Assembly (NCBI GenBank): GCA_963709295.1
Contig: CAVPVW010000002.1
Span: forward strand, 496,001 to 560,000
Direction: 5' to 3'
DNA from: JBGPQJ01 sp963709295
Lineage (GTDB): Bacteria; Chloroflexota; Anaerolineae; Anaerolineales; Villigracilaceae
DNA: 64,000 bases
Shown here: one piece after another, positions 18,245 to 26,997 of the stretch
How positions within the stretch are numbered: position 1 is the stretch's first letter
Layout: every line of letters starts with the position of its first letter
Notes under the pieces: model-generated
Database searches by the model: none
What the model was told of the DNA's origin: nothing
Seen by the model: only the letters and a program-made list of their open reading frames with translations
Program-made: the position numbers and the translations under genes

Positions 18245-18670
18245 ATGGATCAGCATTTGCATATCATCACCTTGGGAGTCAAGGATTTGAGCAGCGCTCG
18301 CGCTTTTTATACCGGGATATTAGGCTGGAAACCATCCTCGGCTAGCAATGAAGGCATTGCCTTCTATCAAGCTGGCGGAGTTGTGTTGTCCTTGTATCCA
18401 CGCGAGGCGCTGGCCGAGGATGCCTCCCTCCCGGCTGAGGGGAGCGCATTCAGCGGGGTGGCGTTCGCTTATAACTCGCGCTCCGAACACGAAGTGGATG
18501 AAATCATCTCGGACCTAGAATCAAAAGGGGTGACCATTCTCAAGCCTCCCCAAAAAACCTTTTGGGGAGGCTACCATGCCTACTTCGCCGATCCGGATGG
18601 GAATCCCTGGGAAGTGGCATTCAACCCTTATTTTATATTTGATAATGCTGGGAATTTAGTGCTCGAATAA
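18245..18670 (+). CDS. VOC-superfamily (glyoxalase/bleomycin-resistance-like) protein
   Basis: 141 residues in two beta-alpha-beta-beta-beta modules. The first module starts HIITLGVKDLSSARAFYTGI and the second has GVAFAYNSRSEHEVDEI; the C-terminal YHAYFADPDGNPWEVAFNP is the typical end of the VOC fold. Metal-ligand candidates are the N-terminal His and the Glu in PWEV. Substrate unknown. The ATG is chosen because AAAGGG lies just upstream and it begins exactly at the fold; longer in-frame extensions overlap DUF1786. Confidence 0.85.
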   Translation: MDQHLHIITLGVKDLSSARAFYTGILGWKPSSASNEGIAFYQAGGVVLSLYPREALAEDASLPAEGSAFSGVAFAYNSRSEHEVDEIISDLESKGVTILKPPQKTFWGGYHAYFADPDGNPWEVAFNPYFIFDNAGNLVLE

Positions 18671-18706
18671 AATATAGCGAAACGAATATCGCCTCGCTCA
18701 AATTAC

Positions 18707-20551
18707 TTACTGCTCATCTCCTCCGCTAGACGGGGGCGTTCGGGTCGGAGTAGCTGTCTCCGTTTGTACAAGAGTCTCGGTCGGTGTGAATGTGGGTGTG
18801 GCGGTCGGACCTGGCGTGGGTGTATATATTTCAAGATAGTATTTCAAAGCTTCTGCACGCATTTCGGGAGAGACCACGCCCTCAGGAAATTCCAGGACAC
18901 GGGAGAAATCCCTCGCTGCAGCCTCCAGCGAAACCAGATCCCTGAGAGACATGGCCCGCCAGAAATACCACATGGCGATTTGTTCATCCGTTTGCATTCT
19001 TTCATCTACCTCGTTGAACCACTTGTAGGCTTCAATAGGTTGGCCGATCTTTACCAGGGCTATCCCGCGCCACAGGTTAGGCTCAGGGACAAACGGCTGG
19101 TATGCTTGTGCCAGTTTCAGATCCTCATACGCTTTTTTGTAGTCCTCCAACTCCATGTAAGCTCTTCCGCGTATGAAATAGGCTTTTCCGTCCTGGCGGT
19201 TCTTTTGTATCGCCCGAGTTGCAGAATCGATCACTTCTTGGTAATTACCCTTCGCAAAATTGATCTCTGCGAGCAACTGATTGGCTGTACCATTCTGAGG
19301 ATCATAAAGGGAAAGGGTGTTAAGCGGCGCGAGGGCGCGGTCAAAATCCTCGTTGGCGATATAGGCCTGTGACAATACAAGATAGGCTTCCAGATTGGTA
19401 AAATCGAGTTCGTTGGCCTTTTTAGCCGCTTCGAGAGCTTCTTCATTCATACCCAAGCCCATGTAGGCTTGTGCCAGATAAATGTACGCATAAGGCGAAG
19501 GAGAGATTACCGAAGCCGTTTCGGCATCAGATCTTGCGGATTCATATCTTGGAATATCCCTCGTGAGATAATAATTTGCCCTCGCAAGATAGGCATCCAG
19601 CATGTTGGGATCTATATTGATCGCGCGATCCAAATCATCAAGAATGTCTGATTTGGGGTTAATTGCCCGAAGGGTCAGGGCGCGACCAAGATAATTTGGT
19701 GCGAAATTGAAATCCTTGGCGATCCCGGCGCGGAAAGCCTCAAGCGCGTCACCCTTACTACCCATTAAACGATAGGATTCGCCGATATAGTAATAAGCGT
19801 AAATGGCGGTCGGGTCAATATCTAGGACCTGTTCGAACAACGAGATGGCATTTAGATAATCCTGCCGTTCAAAATACCGAATTCCCCCGTTCAAAGCATC
19901 TTGAGCGGCAGGCCCTGCCGGCGTCATGACGTAAAGCGGCGTGGGGGTATAGGTTGCTTCGAGCAGCATCCACAAAGGGGTTGGACCGAGAAAGGTCGGG
20001 GTCGGCGTTCGGAAACGGGGTGAGGGGCTGGGAATGGGTGAAAGCGATGGGGTGTATGTCAGGTAGGGATTGATCGGGTTCGCAGGCCGCAGGAACAGCG
20101 GGCGTGCGATGTTAAATCCATAAAAAGCCAAAAGGATCAAGGCCACAGAGATGATGAGAATACCCGCCATCCTCACAATGGGATGTCCGAGGAAGGGTTT
20201 GATCCCGCGCGGCTTCTCCTCCTCGCCGGTGACTTTCAGCTTGTCTTCCCAGGGGCGCACATGATTCAAAGGAAACGGAGGGATGGTTTCATCAGGAGGC
20301 AGCCCTCCCAGCAGGACCAGTCCCCGCTTGGCGGCAGCATTATTCGGGTCGAGCCTGTAGGCGGTCTGCAGGCAGTAAAGCCGCTCTTTCTGTGTTTCAA
20401 CAGCAGCGCTCATCCAGACCCAGTAGTCCGCGTTGTTCTGGTTGTCTTTTAGTAATCTGGTGAGGAATTCACGGGCGCGGGCAGTATCCCCCTGACGCAA
20501 CGCTTCGACGGCGGATTGGAGCAGCGATTCCTCGGGATTAAAATCGAGCAT
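18707..20551 (-). CDS. TPR-repeat membrane protein
   Basis: 614 residues. The N-terminal ~75 residues form TPR-like helices (EALRQGDTARAREFLTRLL, YWVWMSAAVETQKERLYC). One membrane helix lies at about residues 127-150. A Pro/Ser/Thr-rich linker (about 160-205) is followed by roughly ten TPR units, with patterns such as AIYAYYYIGESYRLMGSKGD and AYIYLAQAYMGLGMNEEALE. The C-terminus is again Thr/Pro-rich. The N-terminal domain is probably cytoplasmic and the large TPR array outside. It is a single gene divergent from the LysM lipoprotein at 20633. A scaffolding role is inferred from the repeats only. Confidence 0.85.
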   Translation of the reverse strand: MLDFNPEESLLQSAVEALRQGDTARAREFLTRLLKDNQNNADYWVWMSAAVETQKERLYCLQTAYRLDPNNAAAKRGLVLLGGLPPDETIPPFPLNHVRPWEDKLKVTGEEEKPRGIKPFLGHPIVRMAGILIISVALILLAFYGFNIARPLFLRPANPINPYLTYTPSLSPIPSPSPRFRTPTPTFLGPTPLWMLLEATYTPTPLYVMTPAGPAAQDALNGGIRYFERQDYLNAISLFEQVLDIDPTAIYAYYYIGESYRLMGSKGDALEAFRAGIAKDFNFAPNYLGRALTLRAINPKSDILDDLDRAINIDPNMLDAYLARANYYLTRDIPRYESARSDAETASVISPSPYAYIYLAQAYMGLGMNEEALEAAKKANELDFTNLEAYLVLSQAYIANEDFDRALAPLNTLSLYDPQNGTANQLLAEINFAKGNYQEVIDSATRAIQKNRQDGKAYFIRGRAYMELEDYKKAYEDLKLAQAYQPFVPEPNLWRGIALVKIGQPIEAYKWFNEVDERMQTDEQIAMWYFWRAMSLRDLVSLEAAARDFSRVLEFPEGVVSPEMRAEALKYYLEIYTPTPGPTATPTFTPTETLVQTETATPTRTPPSSGGDEQ

Positions 20552-20632
20552 GCCTTGAGTTTAGCACAGGGTTAAACGCCGGGCAAGAGATTTGCAGAGT
20601 TGTAGGCTGCGGATGGGAAGTATAATCACCCC

Positions 20633-21595
20633 ATGTCTCAACTACGTACAGTTCTTTTTTTCGCAGTGATAATTCTCGGTATCGTCACGGCGTGTACCCC
20701 GCAGGCGACTGCCACTCCCACCTCGACACCCGACCCGCTGCGTCCCTATCGTACATCCACCCTCGATTTGTCGTCTGCCCAGACGCCCAGCGCCACTCCT
20801 CAACTTGTCTTCCCCACCCCCACCCCATTGACGTACACGGTCGTGGAAGGCGATACACTGAATGGAATCGCTCAAAAATTCGGAGTGAGTCTAAGCGATT
20901 TGCTGGCAGCCAACCAGGATGTAACAGGATCCACCTTGAGCATCGGGACTGTCCTTACCATCCCCACGACACCCATCAGCACGCCAATCGCAGGTCCAAC
21001 GCCCGTCCCGCTCCCTTTCACCCGCGTGGATTGCTGGCCTTCAGGTGACGGCGGGCTGTGGTGTTTTGCTGCGCTCACCAACTCCACTTCAGACACGCTC
21101 GAAAACCTGATCGCGCAAATTACACTATTGGATGCCGACGGTGAAGTTGTCGCGACTCAGACAGCAATGGCCATGCTGGATATCCTACCGCCGGGAAAAT
21201 CCACCGCACTGGCGGCGCTTTTTCCAGCTCCCATCCCGACCGGAGTCATCCCCCGAGCTTACCTTGCCTCCGCCGTGCGAATCCTGCCCATTGATTCGCG
21301 CTACGCACCGGTGATTTTGGAAAATCTCCTCGTGAATGTGGATTGGACGGGGATGACAGCCCGAGTCAGCGGGTCGGTTGCGCCAAAAACCGGAGAGACT
21401 GTCCCTGAGATCCCTGCCGGGCGGGTTTGGGTGGCAGCAACAGCTTACGATGAAGCAGGACGCGTAGTAGGTGTCCGCAGGTGGGAATCCGACACTGTCC
21501 TGCCAGCCGGTGGAGCCCTTCCGTTCGACTTCCTGATTTCCAGCACAGGACCCGCAATCGACCGGGTGGAACTGCTGGCGGAGGCCAGACCCTGA
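20633..21595 (+). CDS. LysM-domain lipoprotein
   Basis: 320 residues. It has a lipoprotein signal (FFAVIILGIVTAC, Cys at about residue 21), a Thr/Pro-rich linker, one LysM domain (YTVVEGDTLNGIAQKFGVSL to LSIGTVLTIP) that should bind peptidoglycan or other N-acetyl-sugar polymers, a second Pro linker, and a C-terminal beta-sandwich-like region. The C-terminal part, with LWCFAALTNSTSDTLENL and AGRVVGVRRWESD, resembles FxLYD-type domains that occur in surface proteins. A surface-anchored cell-envelope role is inferred. Confidence 0.85.
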   Translation: MSQLRTVLFFAVIILGIVTACTPQATATPTSTPDPLRPYRTSTLDLSSAQTPSATPQLVFPTPTPLTYTVVEGDTLNGIAQKFGVSLSDLLAANQDVTGSTLSIGTVLTIPTTPISTPIAGPTPVPLPFTRVDCWPSGDGGLWCFAALTNSTSDTLENLIAQITLLDADGEVVATQTAMAMLDILPPGKSTALAALFPAPIPTGVIPRAYLASAVRILPIDSRYAPVILENLLVNVDWTGMTARVSGSVAPKTGETVPEIPAGRVWVAATAYDEAGRVVGVRRWESDTVLPAGGALPFDFLISSTGPAIDRVELLAEARP

Positions 21596-21699
21596 GAATC
21601 CTATATTAATTTTGGCAGTCCGCCAGAGAATCAGGAATCCGAGGATTTGCTCTTAGTATGGTATACCTTCCAAATGCTTATCAGTTAAACACCGCTGAT

Positions 21700-21728
21700 T
21701 TGACGCTTATCCCTCGAGCAAGTATAAT
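21700..21728 (+). promoter_or_regulatory. Strong promoter in front of the 21.8-36.6 kb cluster
   Basis: TTGACG (21700-21705) and consensus TATAAT (21723-21728) are separated by exactly 17 bases. It is the only strong promoter I find before the run of ten tightly spaced genes. Confidence 0.75.
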
Positions 21729-21775
21729 CAATTAATTATTTTCTCGCCCCCTTGGGGGCAAGCAAGAGGGCCGAC

Positions 21776-22594
21776 ATGGCACTTCGGGGCAACCTGCGAG
21801 ATTTTAGCGTTACACAATTACTCAACCTGATCAATCTGGCAAAAAAGAACGGCACACTCATCGTGGAGGGGCCGAACGATAAAGCTCAAGTATCCTTCCG
21901 CGACGGGAAACTGGCCTATGCGCAGATCGGACAGGAAGATAACCGGCTGGCGACGGTCCTGTATAAGGCTAACAAGCTGTCACAGGGTCAATACCGTGCC
22001 ATCCAAACTCGCACCCAGGTCTCCGATAAGGAACTTGGACTTCTTCTGATTAATGCCGGATACATCACCCAGGAAGACATCCTGGTCAATCTCCAGGTGT
22101 ACTTCACGGACGTCATCCGGAGGTTGTTCACCTGGGTGGAAGGATTCTTCCGCTTCGAGAACGACCTGATGCCTCCCGAAGACCGGATCAATGTCCGGCT
22201 CGATTTGGAAAATCTGATCATCGAGGGGTCCCGCCAGCTCCGTGAGTGGGAGGAGCTCCAGGATGAAATCCCCAGCCTGGACATGGCACTCAAATTCACC
22301 GCCCGACCCGGCTCCAACATCCGCAATGTCAACCTCAGCGTGGAAGAGTGGCGGGTCGTCTCGTTTATTAACCCCAAAAATTCTATTAAACAAATCGCCA
22401 TCGCCGCCAAGTTAACCGACCTGGAAATCCGACGGATTGTCTATGGGCTTATCCAGGCCGGGCTGGTGCAATTGGTGCGCCCCGAAGGTGCTCCCCCGCC
22501 CGTTCGCGAATCCGCCCGGCCCGCTCCGCCCGTTAATGTCGATGAACAAAAATCGCTGGTGAACCGGCTTATTACCCGCATTCGTACGATGTAA
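21776..22594 (+). CDS. DUF4388/PATAN-domain protein
   Basis: 272 residues. Residues 1-100 are a PATAN (DUF4388) domain: ALRGNLRDFSVTQLLNLINL, GTLIVEGPNDKAQVSFRDGK and LAYAQIGQEDN. The middle adds another helical part with FTWVEGFFRFENDLMPPEDR. Residues 195-240 look like a winged helix (WRVVSFINPKNSIKQIAIAA). PATAN domains occur in bacterial signalling and surface-motility regulators. It is directly followed by a small GTPase gene, a pairing known from MglA/MglB-like modules, so it may be its effector or regulator (inference). First gene after the strong promoter. Confidence 0.85.
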   Translation: MALRGNLRDFSVTQLLNLINLAKKNGTLIVEGPNDKAQVSFRDGKLAYAQIGQEDNRLATVLYKANKLSQGQYRAIQTRTQVSDKELGLLLINAGYITQEDILVNLQVYFTDVIRRLFTWVEGFFRFENDLMPPEDRINVRLDLENLIIEGSRQLREWEELQDEIPSLDMALKFTARPGSNIRNVNLSVEEWRVVSFINPKNSIKQIAIAAKLTDLEIRRIVYGLIQAGLVQLVRPEGAPPPVRESARPAPPVNVDEQKSLVNRLITRIRTM

Positions 22595-22616
22595 TTATTT
22601 TCTAGAGGACTAACTT

Positions 22617-23156
22617 ATGCAAACGGTCAAAATGGTAGTCACTGGCCCTTTCAGCGCAGGCAAGACCGAGTTTATCCGCTCGGTCAGTGAAATTGACGTC
22701 GTCTCAACGGAACGAAAGATCTCCTCCGCCGAGGAGAAGTCCGTCAAGTCGGCCACCACGGTCGCCATGGACTTTGGCCGCATCACGGTGGATGAAGACC
22801 TGGTCCTTTACCTGTTTGGAACGCCCGGTCAGAAGCGCTTCGACTTCATGTGGGAAATTCTTTCGGAAGGGATGCTGGGATTCATCGTCATGGTGGACAG
22901 TACCCGGCCGGAGACCTTCCGTGAGGCACGTTCCATTCTGGAAACTTTCCGGGCCTATGCCCCAACACCCTATGTCGTGGCGGCCAACAAACAGGATAAA
23001 CCTGATGCATGGGAAATGGAAGATATGCGCCATGCGCTGCGTCTCGACCAAAAAGTGAAATTGCTGCCCTGTGTCGCCACCGATCGCAACACGGTTAAGA
23101 ACACACTGTTGGAGCTCTTATACAGTATCCTTGCTGAAATGGAGGGCGGGAATTAA
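22617..23156 (+). CDS. COG2229-type small Ras-like GTPase
   Basis: 179 residues. Nucleotide-binding motifs: G1 GPFSAGKTEF (residues 9-18), a switch region SATTVAMDFG, G3 LFGTPGQKRFDFM, in which Gly replaces the usual Asp of DxxG, and G4 NKQD. The G3 change is characteristic of the COG2229/CvnD subgroup of MglA-like GTPases. The end has CVATDRNTV at the G5 position. Such proteins are switches in cell polarity and signal systems. AGAGGACTAACTT precedes the start. It lies 22 bases after the PATAN gene and 24 bases before a hydrolase gene, so it is part of the cluster. Confidence 0.9.
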   Translation: MQTVKMVVTGPFSAGKTEFIRSVSEIDVVSTERKISSAEEKSVKSATTVAMDFGRITVDEDLVLYLFGTPGQKRFDFMWEILSEGMLGFIVMVDSTRPETFREARSILETFRAYAPTPYVVAANKQDKPDAWEMEDMRHALRLDQKVKLLPCVATDRNTVKNTLLELLYSILAEMEGGN

Positions 23157-23180
23157 TCCTTCCGCTTTTCAACTGCCGCC

Positions 23181-23978
23181 GTGTCCTCGATTACGACTGA
23201 TCAAGGGATTGTACATTACGAGGTTTATGGACGCGGGCGTCCGGTAATCCTGCTGCACGGTTGGCTTGGTTCCTGGGGCTTGTGGCAGGAGACGATGGGG
23301 TTTTTAGGCCGCAGCTACCGAACTTACGCGCTGGACTTTTGGGGGTTTGGCGAATCGGGTAAGAAACGTGAGACTTATGCCGTCCAGGATTTTGTCGGTC
23401 TGGTCAACCAATTCATGGAACAGCTGGGCATCTCCCAGGCTCCCTTGGTGGGACACAGCATGGGAGGCACGGTGAGCCTTGCCATGGCGATCCAGTATCC
23501 GCAGCGGGTGCGCAAGGTCGTCGTGGTCGGTTCGCCTATCGTGGGGTCCTCGCTTGCATTTCCATTAAAACTGGCAGGCTACAAGGGAATCGCTTTTCTG
23601 CTCTTCAACATGATGTGGGCATTCCGACTGACCATGCGAATCGTTGATCCATTCATTTGCCGCGACCCCCGCTTTCCGGATATGATGGACAAGGATTTAT
23701 CACGGTTAACGGTGGAATCGTTCCTGCTCAGCATCGCCTCCCTGCGAAGGACAGACCTGCGCCCAAAACTGAATGAGATCAAGATTCCGGTCATGGGGAT
23801 TTATGGCGACCGCGACAACATCGTCCACCCACGCCAGTGGCAGCCGCTCCAAGAGGGCGTCCCGCAGGCAAAGATCATCCGCTGGGAAAAAGCCCAGCAC
23901 TTTGTGATGCTGGACAAACCCCAGGATTTCATGGAAAGCCTGAAGTCGTTTCTTGACGAAGAGTCGACCGCACCATGA
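23181..23978 (+). CDS. Alpha/beta hydrolase
   Basis: 265 residues, GTG start. The complete fold is visible: oxyanion turn LLHGWLGSWGLW, nucleophile elbow GHSMGG (Ser near residue 95), acid in IYGDRDNIV and catalytic His in KAQHFVMLD. The cap region is hydrophobic (LLFNMMWAFRLTM), suggesting a lipophilic substrate. Its stop overlaps the next ATG (ATGA), so translation is coupled to the V4R gene. A second, related gene at 35783 closes the cluster but lacks the nucleophile. Substrate unknown. Confidence 0.9.
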   Translation: MSSITTDQGIVHYEVYGRGRPVILLHGWLGSWGLWQETMGFLGRSYRTYALDFWGFGESGKKRETYAVQDFVGLVNQFMEQLGISQAPLVGHSMGGTVSLAMAIQYPQRVRKVVVVGSPIVGSSLAFPLKLAGYKGIAFLLFNMMWAFRLTMRIVDPFICRDPRFPDMMDKDLSRLTVESFLLSIASLRRTDLRPKLNEIKIPVMGIYGDRDNIVHPRQWQPLQEGVPQAKIIRWEKAQHFVMLDKPQDFMESLKSFLDEESTAP

Positions 23979-24604
23979 ACACCATGGCAACCACTTATAA
24001 TTATCCAAACCGGATGGGGCGAATCATTTTAATGTCGCTGGAAGAGATCATTGGACGCAGCGGGGTGAGTGCCGTGCTCAACCGGGTCGATCTCAAGGAT
24101 TACATCGGGAACTACCCGCCTCATAATCAGGACCTCAATTTTCCATTCAAGCATGTGAGCCTGATCCTGAGCGGTCTCGAAACATTGTATGGCCCGCACG
24201 GCGGGCGAGGGATCGCCCTGCGCGGTGGCCGGTCCAGTTTCCAGTATGGCCTGCGTGAATTCGGTCCCTTGTTCGGCCTGACGGACATCACCTTTCGGTT
24301 GCTGCCCCTGCAGACGAAATTGAAAGTGGGCGGTAACTCCTTCGCGGAAGTGTTTAACCGGTACAGCGACCAGCGTGTGGAGGTGGAAATCGACTCCAAG
24401 CATATCTACTGGCGAATTACGCGCTGTCCCATGTGCTGGGAACGGCAAACCGATTCACCCGCCTGCGACCTGGCAGTCGGGGTGCTGCAGGAAGCGCTCT
24501 ATTGGGTCAGCGGGGGAAAGTTTTTTCACCTGGAGGAAACCCATTGCATCGCCCGCGGCGATGAAACCTGCACCATCGTGATCGACAGGATACCACTGAG
24601 CTGA
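23975..24604 (+). CDS. V4R (4-vinyl reductase-type) domain protein
   Basis: 209 residues. The C-terminal ~120 residues form a V4R domain, with Cys residues in RCPMCWERQTDSPACDLAVG (about 151, 154 and 164) and HCIARGDETC (about 190 and 198). The end pattern GGKFFHLEETHC is typical. The family binds small hydrophobic molecules and often zinc: it includes BchJ and sensor domains of phenol regulators. The N-terminal half has no clear domain. It lies between a hydrolase and a beta-helix gene with ATGA overlap and a 3-base gap. I infer a ligand-sensing or carrier role in the cluster rather than pigment synthesis, as no pigment genes are nearby. Confidence 0.8.
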   Translation: MNTMATTYNYPNRMGRIILMSLEEIIGRSGVSAVLNRVDLKDYIGNYPPHNQDLNFPFKHVSLILSGLETLYGPHGGRGIALRGGRSSFQYGLREFGPLFGLTDITFRLLPLQTKLKVGGNSFAEVFNRYSDQRVEVEIDSKHIYWRITRCPMCWERQTDSPACDLAVGVLQEALYWVSGGKFFHLEETHCIARGDETCTIVIDRIPLS

Positions 24605-24607
24605 CTT

Positions 24608-25885
24608 ATGCTGAAGATCATCCTCCAATCCACACGACACATCGCGCCTTTTAACGAGGCCGCACGGGATTTGCGTTTGCAGAACACCCCGCTTTGGCTG
24701 TGGCAGAGAAATATGCTTGCGCCGTATGTCACGCGTGAGGTGGAGGTGCCGGTGGGTGCGCGCCTGCCTCTTGTCCGAGAACCAATGATCGTGTACAAGG
24801 ATAACTTGTGGTTTGACGAAGGGTATATTCGCACCTTCATCACGGAAGCAACGAAGAGGAAAAGACCCGTACGGGCTGCGTTCTCCGCTGAAGACCCTGC
24901 GTTTCGTGAACACGCCCTGCCTCTTTCGACCTCTTATACGCCTGCCGGCAACCTGTATCTTGCCGACCTTTGGTATTACCCGAAAGGCCCCGAAGCGGAC
25001 GCCGAGCCCCTGGTGATCGACCTGCAAGCCCGGGAAATCGGGTATTACCACGTCCCCACCTACATGGCTGGCGAACAAGGCGACCTGGTCTTTCAAGTGC
25101 CGCTGCGCAGCATGCTGGCTATCGATTCCTGGGTCCATATCTTCATTGCCGATATTGTCTTCGGGTTGTTTTCCCGCGGCGCACGTTTTGAAGCCCGCTT
25201 AAAATCGGACCTTGCCTTTAAAGTGGGGATCATCAGTGCATCTTTATATGAAGGCCGCCAGATACTCGAATGTTCCAAATTGGTCAAAGTGGGGAAAAAC
25301 TGCGTGATCGACCCCCGCGCCATCATCCACGGACCGACTACCATCGGCGACAACGTCACCATTGGAGCGGGATCCGTGATCGAGAATTGCATCATTGGCA
25401 ACAACGTGAACCTCTCGCAAGATGTTCAGATGATGGTGTCCGTGGTGGGCGACGGCGTATTCCTGCCCTTCCGGGCCGCGCTTTTCAACACAACGGTAAT
25501 GGACAACAGCATGATTGCTCAGAATACCTGCCTGCAGATGTGCGTCATTGGCCGCAACACCTTCATTGGCGCAGGCTCGACGTTTACGGATTACAACCTC
25601 ATCCCAACCCCCATCAAAGCCAGGGATGGGAATAATGACCTGAAGCCGTCCAACCGGCCTGTTCTGGGAGGTTGTGTCGGGCACAATTGCCGGATCGGCG
25701 CGGGGATGATCATTTACCCTGCCCGAACCATCGAGTCGGACGTTATGCTCGCGGCTTCCAAAGAACGGCGTGTGATCGACAAGGATATCAAGTATGAAGA
25801 CAGTGACCATCACAAGCTGCGTTATGCGCAAGCGCATAAACATCTCTATCCCCGGCGCGGCGAGAAAGATGTAGAATCCTGGTAG
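24608..25885 (+). CDS. Left-handed beta-helix (hexapeptide) protein, transferase-like
   Basis: 425 residues. Residues 1-220 have no family I recognise; they include WVHIFIADIVFGLFSRGARF, an amphipathic stretch. Residues 225-375 are hexapeptide repeats: VGKNCVIDPRAIIHGPTTIG, DNVTIGAGSVIENCIIG, CVIGRNTFIGAGSTF and GCVGHNCRIGAGMIIYPART. This left-handed beta-helix occurs in acyl- and nucleotidyl-transferases such as GlmU and LpxA. No nucleotidyltransferase signature is seen in front. The stop codon TAG shares its last base with the GTG of the next gene. Enzyme or scaffold cannot be decided. Confidence 0.75.
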   Translation: MLKIILQSTRHIAPFNEAARDLRLQNTPLWLWQRNMLAPYVTREVEVPVGARLPLVREPMIVYKDNLWFDEGYIRTFITEATKRKRPVRAAFSAEDPAFREHALPLSTSYTPAGNLYLADLWYYPKGPEADAEPLVIDLQAREIGYYHVPTYMAGEQGDLVFQVPLRSMLAIDSWVHIFIADIVFGLFSRGARFEARLKSDLAFKVGIISASLYEGRQILECSKLVKVGKNCVIDPRAIIHGPTTIGDNVTIGAGSVIENCIIGNNVNLSQDVQMMVSVVGDGVFLPFRAALFNTTVMDNSMIAQNTCLQMCVIGRNTFIGAGSTFTDYNLIPTPIKARDGNNDLKPSNRPVLGGCVGHNCRIGAGMIIYPARTIESDVMLAASKERRVIDKDIKYEDSDHHKLRYAQAHKHLYPRRGEKDVESW

Positions 25886-26980
25886 TGGACGCGTTTGCAT
25901 TCATCATCCACCCCATCGATCCAAAAAGGGATGTCAGTCGAAAGTATCCGCTACTAGGCAAATATCTTACAGAAAGGCAGATTGACTTTTTTTCGACGTT
26001 CTTCCCTCCGGTTTACATTTCTGAGATAGAGGGGATAGAATCAGTATCAACGGGGAAGCAGGTCAAAGGGTGGTTCGTGGCCTGCCCCTACACACCAAAA
26101 CGAATGCTGGAATTACCCGTCCAAACAGTCTACAACAAGCTGGTTCAGACCGGGTTATTAGCAGAGAAATTGGGGGCTCAAATATTAGGGTTGGGTGCGT
26201 TCACATCGGTCGTTGGCGATGCCGGATTGACCATTGCCCGTGAGCTGGAAATCCCGGTGACCACCGGGGATTTCGTACACGGTCCATATTGCCGTGGAAT
26301 CGATTCGCAAAGCGGCGGAAGTGATGGGAATCCAACTCCCCGAGGCTACAGCGGCCGTGGTGGGTGCCACCGGTTCCATCGGACGAGTTTGCGCAGAGCT
26401 ACTCGCAAATGACGTTGGTGAGTTATACTTAATAGGTAGACGCACGGAAGCGCTGGAGGAACTCCAGGCGAGTCTCCAGCCGCAGGCTCGTGCCCGGCTA
26501 AGGGTCAGCACGAGCATGGATGACCTTCGGCACGCGCAGGTGATCCTGACGGTGACCAGCGCGCTGAATGACGTTATCCAACCTGAGCACCTGGTCCCCG
26601 GAAGCGTGGTGTGTGATGTGGCCCGTCCGAGGGACGTCTCTGCGAAGGTGGCAGCCGTGCGCGAAGATATACTGGTGATCGACGGCGGCATGGTGGACGT
26701 GCCCGGACCCGTTAATTTTCATTTTAATTTCGGTTTCCCGCCCGGCAAATCGTTTGCCTGCATGGCGGAAACCATCGCCCTGACCCTGGAGGGCAGATTT
26801 GAAGATTACACGGTCGGCAAGACCATCACCCGCACCCAGGTGGAAGAGATAGCAGCCATCGCCGGCAAACATGGCTTTCGCCTTGGGGGATTTCGCTCGT
26901 TCGAGCGCGAAGTAACAGAAGAACAAATCAACAATGTGCGCCAAAATGCCCGCAGGGCGCAATCGTCTAGGCGCAATTAG
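25885..26980 (+). CDS. Acyl-ACP reductase (AAR)-like protein (one frameshift)
   Basis: About 364 residues when joined. It resembles cyanobacterial long-chain acyl-ACP reductase along its whole length: RDVSRKYPLLGKYL near the start, ILGLGAFTSVV, VTTGISYTV, the NADPH loop VVGATGSIGRV, VIDGGMVDVPG and the FACMAETIALTLEG motif with the acyl-accepting Cys (about residue 290). Cyanobacterial enzymes reduce acyl-ACP to fatty aldehyde. The frame changes at GGGG 26266-26269; removing one G gives TTGISYTVHIAVESI. The GTG start overlaps the preceding stop by one base. No aldehyde-deformylating oxygenase is in the window, so the product's fate is unknown. Confidence 0.82.
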
Positions 26981-26997
26981 AATCCTGGAGGCTCGTT

